A stretch of DNA of 43,556 nt from Streptococcus gordonii (GTDB lineage Bacteria; Bacillota; Bacilli; Lactobacillales; Streptococcaceae): NCBI RefSeq assembly GCF_001553855.1, contig NZ_LQWV01000012.1, forward strand, positions 384,877 to 428,432, in the 5' to 3' direction. Made by a program: the position numbers and the translations under genes. The notes beneath the pieces are model-generated. The model was not told the DNA's origin. It worked only from the letters and a program-made list of their open reading frames with translations, and ran no database searches. Below are positions 34,771 to 43,556 of the stretch, in pieces (positions within the stretch are counted from its first letter, which is position 1; the number at the start of each line of letters is the position of its first letter).

Positions 34771-34798
34771 CAGAGGTTGCAACCCAGCCTCTGTTTTT
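34771..34798 (+). terminator. rho-independent terminator between dnaK and the PfpI-like gene
   Basis: CAGAGG, 11-base loop, CCTCTG, TTTTT. Six-bp stem, so probably partial. It separates the upper heat-shock genes from the PfpI-like gene and dnaJ. Confidence 0.65.
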
Positions 34799-34821
34799 CG
34801 GTAAGATAGAGGGTGATGCTT

Positions 34822-35454
34822 ATGAAAAAAGTGCTTTGTATCATTTATCCTAATTTTTCACTTTATGAAGTAGTTTGCCTGACCAGTACTTTAGCTCTAT
34901 CTTTTGGTATTGAAATCGATTATGTTGGTTCAGATAGAGGCATTATAACATCGGAAGATGGATTAGCCTGTCAACCTACTAGAACACTGGATGAAGTAGT
35001 TATCGAAGACTATTCTTGTGTCATTTTGCCAGGGATGATAAATATTGCCCCTGCTTTGCACGATGAAAAATTGATTTCTTTCCTAAGAAGTTTGTATCAG
35101 CAAGAGATTTTGATTGCAGCTATTTCATCAGCTCCCATTTTATTGGCGAAAGCAGGCTTATTGAAGGACACGAAATTTACGGGTGGGATTTGGCAAAACT
35201 TCTTTGACTATTTTGAATTTCTTCCACGGGAAAATTTCAAAGCTAAAGCTGTCCTGCAAGATAAAAATATCATTACTGCTGTCGGCTTTGCACATCAAGA
35301 GTTTGCAAGAAAAGTAATTCTTGGTCTAGGTTTGGCAGAAAATACTGACAACTATTTTAAAGAACAGAATGAATATTCAGAAGAGGATTTGGTTTTTACT
35401 CTATCGGACAAAGAGTTTGATGAAGTGAAGCAGAGCATAAAAAACAACTTCTAA
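34822..35454 (+). CDS. DJ-1/PfpI family protein lacking the nucleophile cysteine
   Basis: 210 residues from ATG 34822, with GAGGGTG at the right distance; GTG and ATG just upstream are within that site. Flavodoxin-like fold: KVLCIIYPNFSLYEVV (with the conserved Glu14), VILPGM, then the elbow IAAISSAPILLAKAGLL. In DJ-1 relatives this elbow is AAIC; here Ser102 stands at the cysteine position. It may be a chaperone-like, glyoxalase-like or inactive member. It lies between dnaK and dnaJ, where most bacteria have no gene, and so may be co-expressed with stress chaperones. Confidence 0.8.
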   Translation: MKKVLCIIYPNFSLYEVVCLTSTLALSFGIEIDYVGSDRGIITSEDGLACQPTRTLDEVVIEDYSCVILPGMINIAPALHDEKLISFLRSLYQQEILIAAISSAPILLAKAGLLKDTKFTGGIWQNFFDYFEFLPRENFKAKAVLQDKNIITAVGFAHQEFARKVILGLGLAENTDNYFKEQNEYSEEDLVFTLSDKEFDEVKQSIKNNF

Positions 35455-35650
35455 GAAATCTCTTAAAATTTATAGAAAGGAACAAGAGTGTTCGTAATTG
35501 AACACGGGTTCTAAAAATTCTGACTCAATATGAAAGAAAGGAACTGAACCCGACCTAAATTCTCAGAAAAAAGAGAAATCTGTCTAGGAGCATCGCTCCG
35601 TCGCCTGATTTCCTATTTTTCAGTCGAATTTTACGGTCTTGGTATCTTAT
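35455..35650. other. structured gap before dnaJ
   Basis: It holds GTGTTC-N6-GAACAC (35488-35505), the same stem as after grpE, and GGAGC-ATC-GCTCC (35587-35599). No clear promoter or strong ribosome site for dnaJ is seen; dnaJ may depend on read-through. Confidence 0.55.
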
Positions 35651-36784
35651 ATGAACAATACGGAATATTATGACCGTCTAGGTGTCTCAAAGAATGCTTC
35701 ACAGGATGAAATCAAGAGAGCCTATCGGAAATTATCAAAAAAATATCACCCAGATATTAATAAAGATCCTGGGGCAGAAGATAAGTACAAAGAGGTCCAA
35801 GAAGCTTATGAGACTTTAAGTGACGAGCAGAAAAGGGCAGCCTATGATCAGTATGGTGCTGCTGGAGCCAATGGTGGTTTTGGCGGTGGCGCAGGCGGCT
35901 TTGGTGGCTTTGACGGATCTGGCTTTGGTGGATTTGAAGATATCTTCTCAAGTTTTTTTGGTGGCGGTGCTTCGCGAAATCCAAATGCTCCTCGTCAGGG
36001 TGACGATCTTCAATATCGTGTAAATCTCAAGTTTGAAGAGGCTATTTTTGGTACTGAAAAGGAAATTAAGTACAACCGGGAGGCGTCTTGTCGTACGTGT
36101 AGCGGATCAGGTGCTAAGCCAGGGACAAGTCCAGTGACTTGTGGACGCTGTCATGGCTCAGGTGTCATCAATGTAGATACGCAAACTCCTCTGGGCATGA
36201 TGCGTCGTCAAGTGACCTGTGATGTCTGTCATGGACGCGGAAAAGAAATTAAGGAGCCTTGTACGACCTGTCATGGAACAGGACATGAAAAACAAGCCCA
36301 CAGTGTCCATGTTAAAATCCCAGCAGGTGTGGAAACTGGTCAGCAAGTTCGCCTAGCAGGGCAAGGGGAAGCAGGTTTCAATGGTGGCCCTTATGGAGAC
36401 TTGTATGTAGTCGTCAATGTCGAACCAAGTGATAAATTTGAGCGAGATGGATCTACTATATACTACAAGCTCAATCTAAACTTTGTTCAGGCCGCACTTG
36501 GAGACAGTGTGGATGTTCCAACCGTTCATGGGGATGTTGAGCTCAATATCCCAGAAGGAACTCAGACTGGCAAACGATTCCGCTTGCGTGGCAAGGGAGC
36601 TCCTAGTCTTCGTGGTGGAAGCATGGGTGATCAGTATGTGACTGTTAACGTTGTGACTCCAACAGGACTGAATGATAAGCAAAAAGCAGCGCTCAAGGAC
36701 TTTGCGGCTGCAGGGAATATCAGTGTAAATCCTAAGAAAAAAGGCTTCTTTGACCATATTAAAGATGCTTTTGATGGGGAATAA
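35651..36784 (+). CDS. dnaJ: chaperone DnaJ (Hsp40)
   Basis: 377 residues from ATG 35651; the protein begins [17 protein letters not shown], as expected, though the ribosome site is poor. J-domain with HPD (YHPDINKD), Gly/Phe-rich region (about 76-108), four zinc-binding repeats [24 protein letters not shown] and CTTCHGTG, then the C-terminal substrate domains. It delivers clients to DnaK and stimulates its ATPase. It is followed by a strong terminator. Confidence 0.97.
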   Translation: MNNTEYYDRLGVSKNASQDEIKRAYRKLSKKYHPDINKDPGAEDKYKEVQEAYETLSDEQKRAAYDQYGAAGANGGFGGGAGGFGGFDGSGFGGFEDIFSSFFGGGASRNPNAPRQGDDLQYRVNLKFEEAIFGTEKEIKYNREASCRTCSGSGAKPGTSPVTCGRCHGSGVINVDTQTPLGMMRRQVTCDVCHGRGKEIKEPCTTCHGTGHEKQAHSVHVKIPAGVETGQQVRLAGQGEAGFNGGPYGDLYVVVNVEPSDKFERDGSTIYYKLNLNFVQAALGDSVDVPTVHGDVELNIPEGTQTGKRFRLRGKGAPSLRGGSMGDQYVTVNVVTPTGLNDKQKAALKDFAAAGNISVNPKKKGFFDHIKDAFDGE

Positions 36785-36793
36785 AAGAAAGGA

Positions 36794-36832
36794 AGAGAGT
36801 GGACTGAAGTTATAGTTCACTCTCTCTTTTTT
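36794..36832 (+). terminator. rho-independent terminator of dnaJ
   Basis: AGAGAGTGGACT (36794-36805) pairs with AGTTCACTCTCT (36814-36825), one wobble, then a T-run. Confidence 0.88.
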
Positions 36833-36900
36833 GGGATTTGAGATCTTTTGAAACGTTGCTTTAAAATATAGGTATCTGAATTAAATCTCTTTATCAATAA

Positions 36901-40590
<3,690 letters not shown>

Positions 40591-40651
40591 TTTATTATCG
40601 TTCTAAAAATCGAGTGTAAACCTAGGCTTAAATAGTTATTTGGACAAGAAT

Positions 40652-40694
40652 AAAGACGAGGTCAAAGAAAATAGTTTGGCCTCGTCTTTTTGTT
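40652..40694 (+). terminator. rho-independent terminator of strH
   Basis: A 15-bp stem (40652-40666 with 40675-40689, one wobble), eight-base loop, T-run. The A-tract side could also serve the convergent Nudix gene. Confidence 0.88.
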
Positions 40695-40750
40695 TATGGC
40701 ATTATGGGGAATAGGCCCTCTAAGGGGGTGCTAGCTTAGGTTCTTTTTCT

Positions 40751-41224
40751 TCACTCGCCTGGTTTTCCAGTTATGATGTGTTGAATTCCTTGATGGATAT
40801 GAGGGAGCAGTTCAGGTAGAAAATTAGGATAGGCTGTTTGGTGTTGGAGTTCTTCCAAAGGGATCCATTCGACAGTTTCATTTTCTGAAAGACTAGGGAA
40901 TTGCTGTCCTTTTGGTTTCATCAAGTAATAAAAGCAAATTTCATGACAGTCTAGTCCTGCCAATCGTCCTGTTTCCTGCTGGAAGAAGTTTTCATGGATA
41001 AATACTAACCGATCAATCTCGTATTCTTGACCAGTTTCTTCTTGGATTTCCCTTTTGACGGCTTCCTGGGAGGACTCTCCCAACTGAACAGCACCTCCAA
41101 GCGGATAGAAGTAGCTTTCGTCAGGGTTGGTCATGAAAGCCACGGCTCCTTCTTCTATGATAAGTGCTGCGGCTTTGTATCTGAAACGTCTATGTTCTTC
41201 TTGAAAGCTGATATCTGCTAACAT
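40751..41224 (-). CDS. Nudix hydrolase
   Basis: 157 residues. The Nudix box is complete: GAVQLGE-x7-REIQEETGQ (GX5EX7REUXEEXGU), about residues 44-66. It hydrolyses a nucleoside-diphosphate-linked compound with Mg2+; the substrate is unknown. AGGAGGGA precedes the ATG. Transcribed toward strH and divergent from truA. Confidence 0.9.
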   Translation of the reverse strand: MLADISFQEEHRRFRYKAAALIIEEGAVAFMTNPDESYFYPLGGAVQLGESSQEAVKREIQEETGQEYEIDRLVFIHENFFQQETGRLAGLDCHEICFYYLMKPKGQQFPSLSENETVEWIPLEELQHQTAYPNFLPELLPHIHQGIQHIITGKPGE

Positions 41225-41245
41225 TCTTCCCTCCTTTTTAGAATT

Positions 41246-41275
41246 AGTATATCATTTTTTAAGTGATATTGTCAT
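41246..41275 (-). promoter_or_regulatory. promoter of the Nudix gene
   Basis: On the minus strand: ATGACA (41275-41270), 18-bp spacer, TATACT (41251-41246). Confidence 0.6.
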
Positions 41276-41288
41276 AACGAGAATTATC

Positions 41289-41317
41289 TTGCTACTCCTG
41301 TCTTTTCCTGCTACAAT
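41289..41317 (+). promoter_or_regulatory. truA promoter, possibly giving a leaderless mRNA
   Basis: TTGCTA (41289-41294), 17 bp, extended -10 TGCTACAAT (TACAAT at 41312-41317). The ATG of truA is seven bases after the -10, where transcription normally begins. Confidence 0.65.
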
Positions 41318-41323
41318 AGGTCT

Positions 41324-42073
41324 ATGACAAGATATAAAGCGATTATTTCCTATGACGGGCATGACTTTGCTGGGTTCCAAAGACAACCTCATGCTAGAAG
41401 CGTCCAAGAAGAAATTGAAAAGACCCTGACCCGTATCAATAAAGGCCAGCCTGTGGTCATTCATGGTGCAGGTCGGACAGACAGCGGTGTTCATGCCCTT
41501 GGCCAAGTCCTGCATTTTGATTTACCGGAAGAGCGGGATGAAGAAAAATTACGTTTTGCCTTGGATACGCAGACACCAGAAGATATTGATTTTATCAGTG
41601 TGGAGCAGGTATCGGATGATTTTCACTCTCGCTACAATAAACACAGCAAGACCTATGAATTTTTGGTGGACATCGGCCGGCCTAAAAATCCTATGATGCG
41701 CTATTATGCCACCCATTATCCTTATCCTTTGGAGTTGAGTCTGGTAGAAGAAGCGATTACTCAGTTAGAGGGGACGCATGATTTTACAGGCTTTACTGCT
41801 TCGGGGACCAGTGTGGAAGACAAGGTTCGGACCATTACTGAGGCCAAGGTCCGCTATGATGCAGAGCGTAATTTTTTGGTCTTTACTTTTTCAGGCAATG
41901 GCTTTCTCTACAAGCAGATCCGCAATATGGTAGGAACGCTACTTAAGATTGGTAATAAACGCATGCCAGTGGAGCAGATTCAGAGGATTTTAGCGGAGAA
42001 AGACCGCCATCTGGCCGGACCAACCGCCGGTCCCAACGGCCTTTATTTGAAAGAAATTCGATATGAAGAATGA
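41324..42073 (+). CDS. truA: tRNA pseudouridine(38-40) synthase TruA
   Basis: 249 residues. [13 protein letters not shown] near the start and the catalytic Asp in [14 protein letters not shown]; later [17 protein letters not shown]. It converts uridine to pseudouridine in the anticodon arm of tRNAs. Only AGG weakly resembles a ribosome site, and the promoter -10 is so close that the mRNA may start at the ATG. truA lies downstream of dnaJ in other streptococci too. Confidence 0.96.
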   Translation: MTRYKAIISYDGHDFAGFQRQPHARSVQEEIEKTLTRINKGQPVVIHGAGRTDSGVHALGQVLHFDLPEERDEEKLRFALDTQTPEDIDFISVEQVSDDFHSRYNKHSKTYEFLVDIGRPKNPMMRYYATHYPYPLELSLVEEAITQLEGTHDFTGFTASGTSVEDKVRTITEAKVRYDAERNFLVFTFSGNGFLYKQIRNMVGTLLKIGNKRMPVEQIQRILAEKDRHLAGPTAGPNGLYLKEIRYEE

Positions 42074-42100
42074 AGCTGAGATAATGGTATCTCAGCTTTG
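42073..42100 (+). terminator. hairpin terminator of truA
   Basis: AAGCTGAGATA, loop ATGG, TATCTCAGCTT: an 11-bp perfect stem. The following TGTTTG is a poor T-tract. Confidence 0.65.
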
Positions 42101-42446
42101 TTTGATTGTGGGTAGGTTTCTAGAAAAGAGACTAAAAGATTCTTGTCTGATACATTTTTATTTTTATCTGGGAAGTCTCTTTAAAATGCCATATGGAATA
42201 GGTATTAAATGACTATTTGGAGCGGTTTTTAGCTATCCTACAAAAAAACTGAATATTTCTCCATTTTTTTGTAGTTTTTAAAGAAAAAAATAACTTTTTA
42301 AGGAAAAATCTATTGTAAAAAACATCTAAAAGAATTATGATAATACTATGTGTATAAATGCTGTCTTTTAAAGGCTGATAGGGAGTTGGCAAGTGAAGAC
42401 TTAGGGAGAAAATTTATACATCCAAACAAATAATGGGAGTTATGAA
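42101..42446. other. gap upstream of the metalloprotease gene
   Basis: No gene. An inverted repeat CTACAAAAAAA (42238-42248) with TTTTTTTGTAG (42264-42274) and the probable promoter at 42313-42341 are the only features seen. Confidence 0.55.
42313..42341 (+). promoter_or_regulatory. probable promoter of the metalloprotease gene
   Basis: TTGTAA (42313-42318), 17 bp, TATGAT (42336-42341), leaving a leader of about 100 bases. Confidence 0.6.
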
Positions 42447-43556
42447 GTGAAGGATTTTAGAAAAGTACAGGAGAAAATTCAGAAATTTTCAATTAGAAAA
42501 TTATCTGTTGGTGTAGGCTCCGTTGCAATCGCTGCCTTGATTTTTGGGAGCTTTTTGACTAGTCCAGCTGTTGCTGCTGATGAAGTTGGAAAGACTGGTC
42601 AGGCTCATTACACTTATGTTGAAGAGCAAGAGTTAACTGAGCAGGAGAAGGAACTGATTAAGCATGAGCTTCCTTCCGATTTGCAATCAGGTGAGAATTA
42701 TTACCTGATTTATCGTAAGCAGGGGAAACCAACAGTTTTGCCTCAAACAGGAAATAATGGGCAACCGCTTCTTGGCATACTAGCTGGGACAGCTATTTTG
42801 GCTGTCTTGGTGTTTTCTCGTAAGAAGGCTGGCAAGTTGGTGGGAGTGCTTTTGATTGGAGCGTTCGGACAGAGCCTTTTGCTTTCGCCTCAAGTTTTTG
42901 CGCTAGAAAATAAAGAGTTGGTTTCTTATAACCGTCAAGTTCCAATTTCTTCAGGTGTTTCTGAGGCTGATTTAGCCATTGAAGGATACGACTATATCGG
43001 TTACTTTACTGCTTCTGATTTGCGGGCTTTGACAGGAACCTCGCCTGCCTCTCAGACTGAAGAAATTAGTCTTAAAGATCAACTAGCAGTACCAGAAAAT
43101 TCAAAATCTGGACGGGATGCTAGGGGTCAAGAAAAGCAAACAGAGCTTATGGAAGAGGAAAAACAAGATCAAGATATTTCAAGTCAGGTTGGAAGTATCT
43201 CTGATTCCACTCCTAACCCATCTTCTCAAGGATTACATCCAAATAAGGAAACATCAAAAGAAGAAAATAAAACGAATCCGAATCAATCTGAAAAAAGCAG
43301 CAGTAGTAAGGGAGCACCAGAAGTTCAACCGGAGAAACCAGCTTATACAGAGCCGATTGGAACAGCAGGAGATACAGCCCCAGTCGAGCCTGCGCTTCCA
43401 GCATACACAGGGTCAGTAAATGGCGAAGCAGAAGTTCAACCAGAGAAACCATCCTATACCGGACCGGTTGGAACAGCAGGAGATACAGCCCCAGTCGAGC
43501 CTGCGCTTCCAGCATACACAGGGTCAGTAAATGGCGAACCAGAAGTTCAACCGGAG
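42447..43556 (+). CDS. IgA1-protease/Zmp-type zinc metalloprotease, N-terminal part (cut by window end)
   Basis: At least 370 residues, open to the last base. GTG start with GGGAG seven bases before; the ATG three bases earlier is in another frame that stops at once. Signal with KFSIRKLSVGVGSVAI; then LPQTG at residue 98, followed by two hydrophobic segments (about 103-118 and 124-142) split by RKK. This N-terminal sortase motif is the hallmark of streptococcal IgA1 proteases and ZmpB-like enzymes. A Glu/Ser/Asn-rich region follows, and 37-residue repeats start at 292. The zinc motif HExxH would lie further on and is not in the window. Which member (Iga, ZmpB) cannot be told. Confidence 0.85.
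   Translation, partial: MKDFRKVQEKIQKFSIRKLSVGVGSVAIAALIFGSFLTSPAVAADEVGKTGQAHYTYVEEQELTEQEKELIKHELPSDLQSGENYYLIYRKQGKPTVLPQTGNNGQPLLGILAGTAILAVLVFSRKKAGKLVGVLLIGAFGQSLLLSPQVFALENKELVSYNRQVPISSGVSEADLAIEGYDYIGYFTASDLRALTGTSPASQTEEISLKDQLAVPENSKSGRDARGQEKQTELMEEEKQDQDISSQVGSISDSTPNPSSQGLHPNKETSKEENKTNPNQSEKSSSSKGAPEVQPEKPAYTEPIGTAGDTAPVEPALPAYTGSVNGEAEVQPEKPSYTGPVGTAGDTAPVEPALPAYTGSVNGEPEVQPE
43320..43556 (+). repeat. 111-bp tandem repeats in the metalloprotease gene
   Basis: Units start at 43320, 43431 and 43542 (GAAGTTCAACC...), exactly 111 bases or 37 codons apart, and continue past the window end. Each codes EVQPEKP, YTGP or YTEP, GTAGDTAPVEPALPAYTG, SVNGE. The first two units are nearly identical in DNA. 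Confidence 0.92.

Noticed and set aside
43320..43556. CRISPR-like periodic repeats
   Set aside because: The repeat has no unique spacers and is in frame in a surface protease gene.

Overview
The window looks like chromosome of a Streptococcus of the mitis/sanguinis group. The evidence is the class I heat-shock cluster hrcA-grpE-dnaK-dnaJ with CIRCE operators, a StrH-type double-GH20 N-acetylglucosaminidase with a YSIRK-like signal, a FruA-like fructanase, an M14 LPxTG carboxypeptidase, truA downstream of dnaJ, and the start of an IgA1-protease/Zmp-type protease. Species cannot be fixed from sequence alone.

Region 1 (1-10.4 kb) is AT-rich accessory DNA. An orphan SUKH (SMI1/KNR4) immunity-like gene is followed by a copper module (copY-copB), a cadmium module (cadD-cadX), a decayed XRE regulator and a TMEM175-like channel. 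Three copies of one dispersed repeat, each followed by a different hairpin terminator, punctuate this part; two 165-bp copies (1182-1346 and 7008-7172) bracket the metal genes. The copper genes are also bounded by 35-bp imperfect inverted repeats (1522-1556 and 4614-4648) with no transposase between them. Then come minus-strand stress-envelope genes (CsbD, DUF421, DUF3290), a recombinase-like fragment, a membrane protein and a GNAT acetyltransferase.

Region 2 (10.6-23 kb) holds a symporter/ATP-grasp gene pair, the large wall-anchored fructanase, a MerR regulator divergent from a DapB/diaminopentanoate-dehydrogenase-like enzyme with a 19-bp-spacer MerR-type promoter, and a minus-strand wall-anchored M14 zinc carboxypeptidase whose promoter contains a perfect cre match.

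Region 3 (23-30.5 kb) holds the UPF0237/UPF0210 pair, two tandem histidine phosphatases with an LdcB/VanY-type carboxypeptidase, a membrane-protein/XRE pair, and a PadR-DUF2812-ABC transporter operon.

Region 4 (30.5-42.1 kb) is the dnaK cluster. It has two CIRCE elements, the upstream one doubling as the ABC operon's terminator. Its intergenic spaces are long and strongly structured, and two of them share a folded element. A DJ-1/PfpI-like gene lacking the family's cysteine lies between dnaK and dnaJ. strH, a Nudix hydrolase and truA (possibly leaderless) follow.

Region 5 (42.1 kb to the end) is the 5' part of a large zinc metalloprotease gene with an N-terminal sortase motif and 37-residue repeats, cut by the window end.

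Taken together: metal defence imported at one end, a surface-glycan and peptide harvesting set (FruA, M14 carboxypeptidase, StrH, IgA/Zmp protease; two with catabolite-control sites), and core stress chaperones.
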